Origin: Laguncularia racemosa
Taxonomy: Eukaryota; Streptophyta; Magnoliopsida; Myrtales; Combretaceae
NCBI GenBank assembly: GCA_037954665.1
Contig: JBBMOL010000302.1
Location: 186,001-250,000, forward strand
Length of the DNA: 64,000 bases
Direction of reading: 5' to 3'
Below, piece after piece: positions 33,195 through 43,970 of this stretch (positions are counted from its first letter, which is position 1; the number at the start of each line of letters is the position of its first letter). The position numbers and the translations under genes are program-made. Below the pieces are notes generated by a model. The model was not told the origin of the DNA, made no database searches, and worked only from the letters and a program-made list of their open reading frames with translations.

Positions 33195-34099
33195 TCAGGT
33201 TGAGAGAAGGGAATTGGTTTCATTTGATTTCGTGGAGTTAATCATCCATTAGGATTGTTTTAGTGGAAATCGTAATCGTATTGATTGTTGTGGTTTTGAG
33301 CTTGTGAAATTACCTTGTCTTGGAGTTTATTTTGCTGTTTGTTGGAGTTGTTTTGGGAAGGTTGTTGCATCATTTTGTGATCACTAATTTACGTGGAAGG
33401 GCAGAAGTATAAAGTGTTGTTTACTTCAACAATTTTTTGGAACTTGCAAAACTTACCAAAATCCTTACCGTGGCTTGTTGTGGCATGGAGGAGGATGTGT
33501 AGTTTGTTGTTTTGATTTTCATTGTGTAATTCTGAATTAGTGGAGTACAATTTGTAGATTGCATTGAGTTTTGATTAGTAAGGAATTATTTGAATTCAAA
33601 CATATGCAATTAAGTTGTGGGAGTTAATGATTGCTATTTGAATTTGAATTCATTGTTACCAATTGAGGAAGGTTTGCAATAAGTGAAGTTGTTTGAATTT
33701 CAAATTGAAAGTTGTTGCCTATTGTGGAATTCAGAATTCATTTGTGGAAAGTCACATATTAGTCCTTTGTTATCATTATTTGCCGTGGAAGTGGAAGTCT
33801 ACTTGTAATTATTATCCATCTTGTTGTTGCCGTGGAAGTAACACATCATCATTGTTGTTGTTGCTTGTGTGTTGCCGTGGAGTGATTTTTGGAAATTAAT
33901 TTTTTTGCATCGTGTTGTTGTGACGTATTGTGGAGAAGAGTATTACACGTGAGTTGCAATAATATAATTATAACATTAAGTGGGTTTGTTTGTTTGTCTT
34001 TTGTAGTTGCTATTGTGTGGAGTTTAGGGAAGTGTAGTAGTGGAGTGTGTACCCTTGAATCAAATTGTTTTGAGGATCAACATACGGGAGTCTACAACT
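33195..34099 (+). other. C1 untranslated leader
   Basis: About 0.9 kb without credible coding; small open stretches near 33693-34110 show no recognisable domain. Contains several GTTGCCGTGGAAGT-type repeats (33780-33880). Confidence 0.6.
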
Positions 34100-35255
34100 A
34101 TGTCAAATGATAGTGTGAATGGGGGAATGGGTGAAGAAGTCAATAGCCAGGTTGGTGGAGGTTAGGGTCGTAATGTGGTAGGTAGGAGAACTTTGGAAGA
34201 ACAACTCAGGAACTCCTACTATAGTTGCTACACTGGCAACTAAAGTTGATAGAATGACATTGCCACAGCCACCAGTAGTAAACCAACCGGCACCACCTCG
34301 AGTAGCTCCACAAAACCCTCATCGAAACATAGTAGTGGGAGATGGGAATTTAAATAGAAGGATGGGTGAGGAGCATCTTCCAAACAGGGAAGAAAGGGAT
34401 GACAATTTAGGGTAAACCTAAATCAGAATAGGGATTTCAGGCACCTTGGGGTTTGGAGTATGTGAAACTACATATGCCATCCTATGATGGCAAGGGATCA
34501 GCAGATGAATACTTAGACTGGGAGGATAAGGTCAAAGGTCTCTTTGAATGTTATGAGATCGATGACAGTACTAGGGTCCGATTAGCTGCTGTTGAATTTG
34601 TAGGGTATGCTGCACTCCGGTGGAAGAATCTGATCATCAACAAGCGTTGGGATGGAGAGGCAGAGGTTCAGACCTGGAGGGACATGAAGAGATTGTTAAG
34701 GAAAAGGTTCATTCCTGAGCACTACAAATAGGAGCTGTTTATGCGACTGCAAACCTTGAGGTAAGGGGGCAAAACAGTGGATGATTATGTGCAGGAATTT
34801 GAGACCCTTATTATTAGGTGTGGGTCTGTTCAGCCTCCAAAACAAACTATAGCACGATTTGTCTCAGGTCTAAAATATGAAATAGCGTGCATTGTTGAAC
34901 TGTAGCACTATACTACACTTGATGAGGCTATTTAGTTGGCCTTAAAAGTAGAGAGACAGAGGAGGTCCAACTTCTTTAGGGCTCCAAGCAGTAGGCCCAG
35001 TATTGTTAATAGACCCATATCAACCGACAGTCAATCAGGGGGAACAAAGATGGTAGGTGAGGGAGTCAAGGCAGTGGACACTACTACCCCAACCATTATA
35101 AGAGAAAATTTACCCACTGGGAAGGGTAAAGAGGTCATGGCCGCAGAAACGAGGCAGACTGTTCCCGGATCTACTAGTGGGAAGGCGCGCCAGATAAAAT
35201 GCTTTAAATGCATGGGATTTGGGCATATGGCTGCACAGTGTCCAAATAAGAGGGT
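34100..35255 (+). pseudogene. C1 gag
   Basis: ATG at 34100 (MSNDSVNGGMGEEVNSQVGG). After early frameshifts the capsid is open at 34453-34731: YVKLHMPSYDGKGSADEYLD, AALRWKNLIINKRW, MKRLLRKRFIPEHYK. Stops at about 34729, 34762, 34903 and 34933 follow. A 140-codon open part starting at 34936 contains the knuckle CFKCMGFGHMAAQC near 35200-35241. The family is chromovirus-like but with gag different from A and B. D has a related style (MARCDIKESS...). Confidence 0.85.
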
Positions 35256-35566
35256 GATGATTGTTATGGAAGACACTGGAGAGGATATTGAAGATGATCA
35301 TGATCAAATTGAACCTGCAGATCTACCAACAGCACTACAGGAATATTATGATGATTAGAATGCAAATGCGCCTGAGGAGCATACAGGAGGGAAATATCTA
35401 CCCCTTAATGTGTTATATAGGGTTTTATCTATATCTCCTGATACCAGTGATATTCAGAGGAGAAACATATTTCATACCTCTTGCAGAATCAGATGTAACC
35501 TTTATGTACTCACCATCGATAGTGGTAGTTGCACGAATGTTATATCTGCTGCACTAGTAGACAAAT
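35256..35566 (+). pseudogene. C1 protease, first copy, truncated by N1
   Basis: Acidic segment DTGEDIEDDHDQIEPADLP, then NIFHTSCRIRCNLYVLTIDS, active site DSGSCTNVISAALVDKL. The canonical D-S-G is kept. Broken at 35566 by N1. The second copy (41475 onwards) repeats this region with about 15 differences. Confidence 0.85.
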
Positions 35567-35775
35567 TGTAGTTTTAATAAATTGAATTCTTGTTCTTAAT
35601 CCTACTATGAAGCAATAGGCAAGTGCACCTATCATAGCGTAATATAGCAAGTAAGCACAAGGTCATCCCTCAGAGATACACCAACTACTAGTACTAACTC
35701 CGTTCCTATTATCTAACCGCTGCTTAATAATGTTGGTTGAAACTTAATTACTCTAATCTTAAAACTAATAACTCA
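35567..35775 (-). repeat. 3' LTR remnant of N1
   Basis: TGTAGTTTTAATAAATTGAA to about 35775 matches the end part of the 5' LTR (from 40051). The remaining 1.2 kb, including the promoter half, is missing, and the sequence passes directly into the 3' repeats. Confidence 0.8.
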
Positions 35776-35779
35776 CTAA

Positions 35780-35950
35780 CAATAACTACGAGCGTGTACG
35801 TTGTTCATGTATCGTGGGAGAGCATTCTATGGGTCAGTTACACGACTAAGTACACGAGCGTGTACCTTGTTCGTATATCGAATTGTGCCTTCTATGGGTC
35901 AGATACACGAACAGGTACACAAGCGTGTACCTTATTTGTGTATCTCTGAT
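35780..35950. repeat. 66-bp tandem repeat of N1 (three units)
   Basis: Units with GTGTAC marks at 35795, 35861 and 35926 (periods 66 and 65). Each holds the spaced palindrome GTACACGAGCGTGTAC or a variant, plus GGGTCAGATACACGA. N2 has four such units (59639-59850). Confidence 0.82.
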
Positions 35951-36420
35951 ATGTACACAATGAGCATATTTTGAAGTGCACGGGAGGGCACAACATGACG
36001 TATTCCCCTTTTGTATTGCAAAGTCAATTTAGACACCCTCTGGCATGTGTGAGAAACCGGATACACCACTAGTGTACCCGGTTGTGTAGATTAAAGTACA
36101 TACCTGTCATCACTTCATCTTGCATTCCCTTGAGAAGGTCTCCCATCCTGAATTTCCCCACACTTAGAGCTTAAAAGAAGCTCTATTAAGGTGACTTTCA
36201 TAGAATCCAAACTTGGTTAGCCCCTCTGTAGCTTGCTGTCTTGCAAAAGTTACTCCAGAACAACGGATGATAATAAAGAAAAAAAAAACTTACCTAAGCA
36301 ACATGGGTTGCCTCCCAAGAAGCGCTGTTGTTTAATGTCGTTAGCTCGACGTAATGAACCGGTGGAGCTCAAATGGAGATGAGAATGAGGTTCAGCTCCT
36401 CATTTCTTCCAAAACCGTTT
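35951..36420 (-). other. N1 3' untranslated region
   Basis: Noncoding. On the minus strand it contains GCGCTTCTTGGGAGGCAACCCA (plus 36306-36327), a conserved text found after pol in Athila/Tat elements, which supports the lineage call. Confidence 0.65.
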
Positions 36421-37065
36421 TGTCCCCAAAGTAATGCTTAAGCCTTTGGCCATTCACCTTGAAAATGCCTTTCTTGGAGATTTTATAACCCAAAACAATA
36501 CCTTCTTTTGCCATAAAATGACACTTCTCCAAATTTACGACCAGGTTAGTATCTTCACAACGTTGTAACACTAACTCAAGATGGTGTAGACACTCATCAA
36601 AAGAATTCCCGAAAACAAAAAAAAATCATCCATGTATACTTCCATCTTGTCTCCTACCATACCCTCAAAAATAGCCATCATGCATCACTGAAAGGTGGCT
36701 AGAGCGTTGCATAATCCGAAAGGCATGCATCGATAAGTGAAGGTCCCAAAAGGGCATGTGAATGTCCTCTTTTCCTGGTCTTCGGGTACAATAGGAATCT
36801 GAAAATATCCTGACATCCCATCGAGGAAACAGTAATATGTATGACCAGCTAACCTTTCAAGAATTTGGTCCACAAATGGAAGAGGAAAATGATCCTTTTG
36901 AGTTGCATCATTTAGCTTGCAGTAATCTACACAAACTCTCCATCTAGTGACAGTTCTCATCGGGATGAGTTCATTTTTTTCATTCGGTACCACTGTCATA
37001 CCGCCTTTCTTCGGAACTACTTGAATGGGGCTCACCCATGAGCTATCAGAAATCGGGTAGATCAT
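36421..37065 (-). pseudogene. N1 RT fused to integrase tail
   Basis: RT blocks SSWVSPIQVVPKKGGMTVVP, RVCVDYCKLNDATQKDHFPL, FLDGMSGYFQIP, FGTFTYRCMPFGLCNALATF, stop and frameshift near 36685. It then has the YMDD box region and a GYKISKKGI end, followed directly at 36463/36464 by FKVNGQRLKHYFGDKTVLEE. That last part is the extreme integrase C-terminus of Athila/Tat elements. RT thumb, RNase H and most of integrase are missing. N2 has the same joint. Confidence 0.83.
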
Positions 37066-38385
37066 TCATGCATCAAGCAATTTGATGACTTCCTTTTTTA
37101 CAACATCTCTCATATTTGGATTAAGTCGGTGCTGCGGTTGTACCACTGGCTTGACACAATCTTCCATCAAAATTTTGTGTGTGCAAAATGATGGGCTAAT
37201 CCCCTTTATATCTGCAATTTTCCATGTAATTGCTTTCTTGTGTTGGCCCAGGACATGCAATAACCTTTCCTGCTGATCTCGATCCAGATTTGATGCAATT
37301 ATGACTGGAAGTTTAGAATCTTCTTCCAAAAATGCATATTGAAGGTAGTCTGGCAAATGTTTCAATTCTAGCTCAGGTGGTTCCTCAATTGAAGGTTTCA
37401 ATCTCTGAATGGTGGATCTATTCATATCTTTAAAGCTTGTTTCTTCTCTCAACTCAGGATTGTTATTGAGCTGATTGACAACTGTTCTAATCGCCATATT
37501 TTCAGGTTGCTCTTTCTCCCCATTCATCAAACACAATTCCAATGCATCATAAATCAACAGGTCTTGTAATGAATCCAAAACTGCAAAGTCAAGGTAGTCG
37601 ATTACATAGCATGTATCATCATGGTGTAGGCTTTGTCTAAGGACGTCAGGCATTTTCACTATGACCTCTTCATTTCCCATTCTCAACACTAACTTCCCAT
37701 CCCCAACATCAATTATGGCTCTAGCAGTAGCCAAAAATGGCCTCCCCAATATAAGAGGGACCTCCACATCTGCTTCCATGTCAAGGATGACGAAATCCGC
37801 CAGGAAGATGAAGTCCTGCACCTTCACTAATAAATCTTCAACTACTCCTCTTGGGAATTTGATTGATCGATCGGGTAACTGAAGATTCATTTTAGTCGGT
37901 TTCAGCTCTTCAATACCCAATTTCTGGAACATCTTGTATGGCATCAAATTAATGCTGGCTCCCAAATCAGCTAATGCCCATTCTTCAGATAAATTCCCTA
38001 TCAGGCAAGGGATGGTAAAGCTCCCAGGATCTTTTAACTTCTTTGGGAGTTTGTTCTGAATTACCGTAGAGCATTCTCCTCCTAAAGTTACAGTGGAGAA
38101 CTCTTCAAGCTTCCATTTGTTCGATAGCAACTCTTTCAAAAATTTTGCATATCGTGGCATTTGTGATAATGCTTCAACCAGTGGAAGGTTGATATGCAAT
38201 TGCTTGAATATCTCTAAAAATCTGCCATAGTGCTCATCTGTTCTGTCCTTCTTGAGTCGTGCTGGGTAAGGAACATTGGGCTTGTATTTTGGGATTAATG
38301 GAGGTGATGATTTCTCTTTAGGTGATTTTTCTGAATGCTTTCCCCCTTCTTTGAGAACTACTTGTTCTTTTGCTGGTTCAGTCAT
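37066..38385 (-). pseudogene. N1 gag end, protease and linker
   Basis: A 439-codon open frame. Residues 1-80: IPKYKPNVPYPARLKKDRTD, LVEALSQMPRYAKFLKELLS. Protease: PCLIGNLSEEWALADLGASI (D-L-G active site near 134) and VEVPLILGRPFLATARAIID near 217. Linker: SIEEPPELELKHLPDYLQYA and CVKPVVQPQHRLNPNMRDVV before RT. The stop at 37066 is just after KLLDA. It is unusually long and intact for this window. Confidence 0.87.
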
Positions 38386-39888
38386 CCAACTCTCTTCTTC
38401 TTGAACCTTTGGTTGTAGTTCCTTACCACTTCGTAATGTGACAGCCTTAACATGTTCTTTAGGGTTGGTTTCTGTGTTTCTTGGTAGTGAACCTTGAGAT
38501 CTCTATGACAGAAGCTTAGCTATCTGACCGACCTAGTTTTCAAGATTTTGTATTGATGCCTCATGATTCCTTAGAGCCGAGTCTTGATTTTTCATAATCA
38601 AATCTAAGGACTTCTGTCTGTCTTCTGAATCCTCGATGAATTTTGTGAGGAGATCTTCAAGTGGCGGTTTGGAACTCTGGACTAGTGGCCTCTAATAACC
38701 TGGTGGAGGATTCGGATTGCCCTTCTGACTATTACTGTTGTTAGTCCAAGAAACATTTGGGTGATTTCTCTATCCTGGGTTATAAGTATTGCTGTATGGA
38801 TTGTTCTGGGGCCGAATTGGGTTTCCCAAATAATCCACTTGCTCTGTTTGTCCTTCCTCACCACCTGAGGGTTCCACAATAGCCAGCTGATGTTATGAGA
38901 CAGCCAACCTGTCAATCTTTCTAGATAAAGCCTCAACTTTGGACATGATAGAAGTAGCCACATCCACTTCAAGAATGCCTGCCACCTTCTTTTCTCTACC
39001 CCTACCATGTGACCATTCATAATTATTTACGGCCATGTCTTCAAAAAGAGTCAAAATTTCTTCAAGAGTTTTATGGTTCAAGGTGCCACCAGCTGTGACA
39101 TCTACTGTTTACCTCGTTTGATAGTTCAACCCATTATAAAATATCTGAACTTGAAGCCACTCTAGGATCCTATGGTGTGGGCATTTTCGAATTGAGTCCT
39201 TGAATCTCTCCCAGGTTTCATACAACGTCTCCATGTCATACTGATGATAAGATTGAATCTCAACTCAAAGTTTAGCGGTCTTTGAAGGAGGGAAGAATTT
39301 GTCCATAAACTTCTTAATCAGACCTTGCAATGTAATAATGGAGTTCCTCAGTAAAAAATTTAGCCATTGCTTAGCCTTTCCTTTTAAAGAGAATGGGAAG
39401 AGCCTGAGGCGGATCGCATCATCACTAACTCCATTAAATTTGAAGGTATCCCATATCTTTAGAAAGAGTTGGATATGTGCATTTAGATCTTCATCCTGTA
39501 AACCATCAAATTGAGTATATTGCTGCACCATCTGAATCACGGCAGACTTAAGTTCAAAATTATTTGCCTCCACTCGAGGACGGACTATGCTAGAGCTAAC
39601 GCCTATCAAGTTTGGCCTGGCAAAATCAGAATTGGTTCTAGGTGGCTCATTAACTCGGCCATCTCTATTGTCAACCAGTTGATGATTCGAGGGATCCACA
39701 ACAACATTTCCTTCATTCATCTCTTGAGCACGATTATTGACTTGATCAGCCATTTCTTCCTTCAGTGATTCTCCTTGAATACCAAATGATGTTGACTCAG
39801 TCAAGTGTTGCTTTTTCTGATAACGACGAATAATTTTCTCTAGCTTAGGATTAAAAACAGCAAGTTCCTTGGAGCGACTTCTGGTCAT
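38386..39888 (-). pseudogene. N1 gag
   Basis: ATG at 39888 (MTRSRSKELAVFNPKLEKII). 207 codons are open to 39265, with QYTQFDGLQDEDLNAHIQLF and IRLRLFPFSLKGKAKQW. Further pieces at 38682-39081 (NHKTLEEILTLFEDMAVNNY, VATSIMSKVEALSRKIDRLA). Stops near 39264, 39110 and 38520. N2 carries the same gag with fewer lesions. Confidence 0.86.
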
Positions 39889-40013
39889 GCACTGTAAACG
39901 TAATACAAATCAATTATGAGCTCCAAATTCTCAGGAAGAAAAGGGAAAAATGATAAGAAAGAAATAAATTGGTTAAATTAATAAGTAAAAAGTGTTTCTA
40001 ATATTGGTGTATT

Positions 40014-40030
40014 CCCCGGCAATGGTGCCA
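40014..40030 (-). other. Primer binding site of N1 (tRNA-Asp type, decayed)
   Basis: CCCCGGCAATGGTGCCA on plus against CCCCGGCAACGGCGCCA of tRNA-Asp: both differences are C to T at CpG positions. About 20 bp separate it from the LTR end. Confidence 0.82.
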
Positions 40031-40050
40031 AAAACTTGATCGTTGCCAAT

Positions 40051-41474
40051 CGTAGTTTTAATAAATTGAATTCTTGTTCTTAATCCTACTACGAAGCAAT
40101 AGGCAAGTGCACCTATCGTAGCGTAATATAGCGAGTAAGCACAAGGTCGTCCCTCAGAGATACACCAACTACTAGTACTAACTCCGTTCCTATTATCTAA
40201 TCGCCGCTTAATAATGTTGGTTGAAACTTAATTACTCTAATCTTAAAACTAATAATTCACTAACAACAATGGTTCTGAAGATCTATCAATTAACAAAAGC
40301 AACCTAGATCTTATTCTACTCCTTCTCTATCATGTAATTCATTAGATTTCTTAAGATTGTCGTAATTGACTTCTTATACTATCGAATTCTCTAGTCAAGT
40401 TAACTACTTTCTCAAGTATATTAACCTATCTAATCCTAGGTTTATCAAATAGGATCTCTCCTTAGTTAATAGCAACCTATAAAGCACATGAATTCGCATA
40501 AAAATAATCGATGTAAACAGAAGACTCTTGTTTCCTATCTCTAGAAGAATAATCAAATCTCATTAATTGCATTAGATCTAATCATATGAGCAATTTCTCA
40601 ATTAACTAATATGATATCATGCATAAATTCATATTCCGGATCTATGAATCTAAGAAACAATTGAAGAGCATGCAATTAATCATAAGAAAGTCAACAACTT
40701 CGCATTAATGACCAAATCTTCATCACATGATAGAGAAGTTTCAAATAAAATCTAGATCTAGGGTCTACTCCTCCATAAATTGGACAAAAGAAATGCAATT
40801 ACTAGAAGAATAGATAAAATTCATGGTCACAACCCTTAAAGATAGAATCTTCTTCTTCGTGGGTCTTCAACCTCCCTTGGAATCGACAGAATCTTCTTTC
40901 CCTTACTGTTATGAGAGTGAGAGAAAATGAAAAATTCGTAACCTCTGGTTCTAGGGCAAACTGACGGTCTATTTATATATGTACCCCGATTGGATATATA
41001 CACGAGCGGATACACAAGTAGTGTATCTCGTTCGTGTATCTCATGCTTGCTTCCATGTGTCCTTATGTGAATATACACGAGCAAGTACATGGGAGTGTAC
41101 ATTGGTCGTGTATTTGAAACATCATCGAATAGAAGCAAAACTTAGATACACAAGCAAAGTACATGGCCGTGTACTTTACTCGTGTACTTTCCAGAAATCC
41201 GCTTCAGTATACACAAGTAAAACAACAAAGTGCATGGGCGTGTACCTCGCTCGTGTACTTTCTAGAATTCTTTCTCTTCACATGTAATGTATCCAATTCC
41301 TTCCAAACTTGCTCCGACTCTTCAAAACTCCTTCCCTTAGCTCCAAAATACTCTAGAGGATCCCGAAATTAACATTCATTCCATTAAGCATCCTTTTCTT
41401 CAACAAATCATCTAAAAATTCAACAATAAAGCACAATTTCATTACTCTAGATAAGGGTATTTTGCGACTTATCA
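40051..41474 (-). repeat. 5' LTR of N1
   Basis: About 1,424 bp from TGATAAGTCGCAAAATACCC (41474) to AAAACTACG (40051). TATAAATAG at 40969-40977 (minus). A palindrome cluster at 40990-41260 has TACACGAGC...CGTGTAT and ACATGGGCGTGTAC words. Contains a 3' portion (TCTAGATCTAGG... near 40745) with no coding. Confidence 0.83.
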
Positions 41475-42227
41475 ACAGTGTCCAAATAAGAGGGTGATGA
41501 TTGTTATGGAAGACACTGGAGAGGATACTGAGGATGATCATGATCAGATTGAACCTATAGATCTACCAACAGCACTGCAGGAATATTATGATGATCAGAA
41601 TGCAAACGCGCCTGAGGAGCATACAGGAGGGAAATATCTACCCCTTAATGTGTTACGCAGGGCCTTATCTATATCTCCTGATAATAGTGATATTCAAAGG
41701 GAGAACATATTTCATACCTCTTGCAGAATCAGAGGTAACCTTTATGTACTCATCATCGATAGTGGTAGTTGCACGAATGTTATATCTACTGCACTAGTAG
41801 ACAAATTACAACTGTTTACTATACCACATCCTAGTCCTTATCACTTGCATTGGCTGGATAATAGAGGTAGTATACATGTTACCCTTAGGCCAAAGGTTCC
41901 TGTGAGTGTCGGGTAGAACTATCATGATGAGATCCTTTGTGATATAGTTCCTATGCATGCATTCCATTTACTGTTGGGTCGGCCTTGGTTGTATGATCGA
42001 CGAATGATACATGATGGGTTTGAAAATACGTACATGTTCAGCATGGGCGAGTCACGCATAGTTCTATTATCGATGACTCCATCTAAGGTCTAGGATTTTC
42101 AGAAACTGATCAGGAATCCATCCACTACTACGGTTAGCCGGAAGAGCAGGACAACAGAGATACTAAGGTTCAGTTCCACAACTGAGCCTCTAGATTTAAG
42201 GGCAAATCTTTCAAAAGCCCGAGGAGA
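41475..42227 (+). pseudogene. C1 gag end and protease, second copy, with integrase-tail-like end
   Basis: Starts in the knuckle (CAGTGTCC, compare 35236) and repeats the gag/protease region already present left of N1. Protease: IIDSGSCTNVISTALVDKLQ (intact D-S-G) and FHLLLGRPWLYDRRMIHDGF. After a TAG near 42091 the text goes to TTEPLDLRANLSKARGD at 42180-42227. That wording resembles the DLRxNxFQEEGxD end of integrase in A and overlaps the polypurine tract (GAGGAGA). RT through integrase core is thus missing. Confidence 0.8.
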
Positions 42228-43231
42228 TGATGGGAAAATTTCTGACACTATCAACCTTTTCAGAACCCAATTTGGATGATGATCAAAATTGCTCATATTT
42301 TACCCTACGTCTTTATTTCTAATAAAATTTGAGAATAATCTTACAAGTACAATTATAATTCTCCATGGGATGCCAAATGTCCTACAACTTCAGTTAGACA
42401 TAGAACATTTTTTAGGATAACAATTAAAGACCCGCTGCGATTGTTCTCTATTCCGAGGCATTGGATCATGAGACTTATGTTATTTTGTATCTTGTAATTG
42501 TTTATTGAACTATTTTGGTTGTATTTTGGTTTTGGGACACTTTTATTTCTTTGTAATTTTCATTTAGGATTAGCCACCTTAAAAGTGGCAAACTTGTAAT
42601 TTTGCGCACTTTTTAACCCTAGGAGTAGCAAGTATAAATACTTGCTTAAGAGAGGGTTTGGGAGGCCATATTTTGAAGATTATACACTTCTTCTTCACGT
42701 GATAATTAGGGTTCCTAATTGTCATTAGACTCTTATCAATTTCAATCCCAAGAGTTGAAATTGTGGCAAGTGCAACACCTTGAAATTGTAAGCTGTATCA
42801 ATTTCATTTTGTTGTGATTTCTTTTCTTCTCTAGTGTGTCATATCTAGGGTTGAATTGAGATAGTTCTTGGTCAAAATTACTTCTTATTGTTGAAAAATT
42901 CTTGTGTTTATTTAAGGTCCCTTGCAATTGAATTCGAATCATCATTGAGAATTCCCTTGAAAACGTGTTTTTCACTATTGGAAAGGAGTCCTTGGAATTG
43001 AGGTTTTCTTTTGAATTTGTGGATTATTTTCGTAGATTATATGTGATTAGGGTGTTATTAGAAGAGATTATCATTGTGGTATTACAATTATATCTTTGAA
43101 CATTTGGAATTCTTTACATCTTCACTAGTGTTCACATGAATTTTGCCCTTGTGGATCCGATTTTACCTTGACTTGAGATTGTTTTTTCTTAAGTCCTTTA
43201 ATTGTGCTTCTAAGTGGAATTAGGCACATCA
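42228..43231 (+). repeat. 3' LTR of C1
   Basis: 1,004 bp, TGATGGGAAAATTTCTGAC to AATTAGGCACATCA, followed by TSD TTCAT. TATA inverted repeat GCAAGTATAAATACTTGC at 42628-42645. Confidence 0.9.
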
Positions 43232-43236
43232 TTCAT

Positions 43237-43775
43237 TTTCTTGTAATTGTCTTTTAAAACCGACCACCCTAAAAGTGGCATAGTTGTAATTTTGTGAACA
43301 ATTTAACCCTAAAGGGAGCAAGTATAAATACTTGCTTAAGTAGGGTTTTTAGGGGAGAATTTTCATAATATACACTTGATATTTTCGTGAGAGAATTAAG
43401 GTTCATCCTTAGTTCAATCCCTCTTATCAATTTCAATCCTAAGAATTGGAATTGTGGTGAGTGCAACAAGGAGAAATTATGAGTTATATCAAATTCTATT
43501 TGTTGTGTTTCTTTTCTTCTCTAGTGAGTCATATCTAGGGTTGGATTAAAGTTTTCTTGGTTAGATTTGATTCCTTTATATTTGAATTATTAGTGCTTAA
43601 TTGAGTGGCCTTTAGACTTGATTTCTATTCTTCCATTTTAAACATTTTTTAACCGTGAAATCAAGTATTATGGAAGGTAGATCACGGTCATTGTTCCTAT
43701 TGATTTTGTGTGTTATTTAACATGGTTTTCAAGAATATTAATGATCTTCATTTAGGAATACAACATTTTGTATAA
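43237..43775 (+). repeat. C2 LTR, continuation (plus)
   Basis: Continues the C2 LTR broken at 32173 (GGGACACTTTCAT | TTTCTTGTAATTG). TATA inverted repeat at 43318-43335. It fails before its 3' terminus; from about 43776 the sequence switches to the opposite strand of the same family. Confidence 0.8.
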
Positions 43776-43970
43776 GTGAGTTTGTCCATTGCCCTATAAA
43801 ATATGATAAGTGTGCTTGTTGGAATATATAATACATGAATAAGATAAAAGAGGTTAGTAAACGAATAATTTCAGGGTCGATTTGCTCAAAATGGCCCCTC
43901 ATCACCAAGATTCGAAATCCTTTAGTTCTTGCTCTAATGATAAGTCTTGTCGGATTTTGATTCCTATCAC
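43776..43970 (-). repeat. C2 LTR start in inverted orientation
   Basis: Reverse complement of the first 195 bp or so of a C2 LTR, ending GATTTTGATTCCTATCA at 43970. Together with 31822 it gives the C2 block identical inverted ends. It abuts the B 3' LTR piece. Confidence 0.8.

Larger units (their letters stand above)
35567..41474 (-). mobile_element. N1: Athila-type deletion derivative inside C1
   Basis: Minus strand: 5' LTR 40051-41474, PBS 40014-40030, gag, protease, RT that ends in an integrase-tail fusion, a 3' region with 66-bp repeats, and only about 0.2 kb of the 3' LTR (35567-35775). RNase H and integrase core are absent. The flanking pentamers CAAAT and ACAGT differ, and the C1 sequence on the two sides overlaps by about 330 bp, so this is not a simple insertion. 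Structure and junction match N2 at 59637-63375. Confidence 0.87.
32174..43231 (+). mobile_element. C1: pol-deleted C-family element hosting N1
   Basis: Both ends defined by LTRs of 1,003 and 1,004 bp (32174-33176, 42228-43231) and perfect TSD TTCAT. Internal content: PBS, leader, gag, protease, the inserted N1, then a second copy of the gag end and protease, a short integrase-tail-like segment and polypurine tract. No RT, RNase H or integrase core. The two LTRs are very similar, so insertion was comparatively recent. The duplicated gag/protease around N1 needs recombination to explain. Confidence 0.87.

Noticed and set aside
35780..35950. 66-bp direct repeats as a CRISPR-like array
   Set aside because: The units are contiguous with no unique spacers, lie in an Athila 3' region, and the DNA is plant-like. 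They are a minisatellite.
35951..36420. An envelope-like gene of Athila elements in the 3' region
   Set aside because: Only about 0.5-0.6 kb without open frame lies between the integrase tail and the repeats in N1 and N2; no membrane or signal segment is seen.
37066..38385. Long 439-codon open frame as a possible cellular gene
   Set aside because: It contains the Athila-type protease (DLGAS and LILGRPF motifs) between gag and RT, so it is part of N1.
35567..41474. N1 as an ordinary insertion into C1
   Set aside because: The flanks lack a TSD and the C1 sequence overlaps by about 330 bp across N1, so a single insertion cannot explain it.
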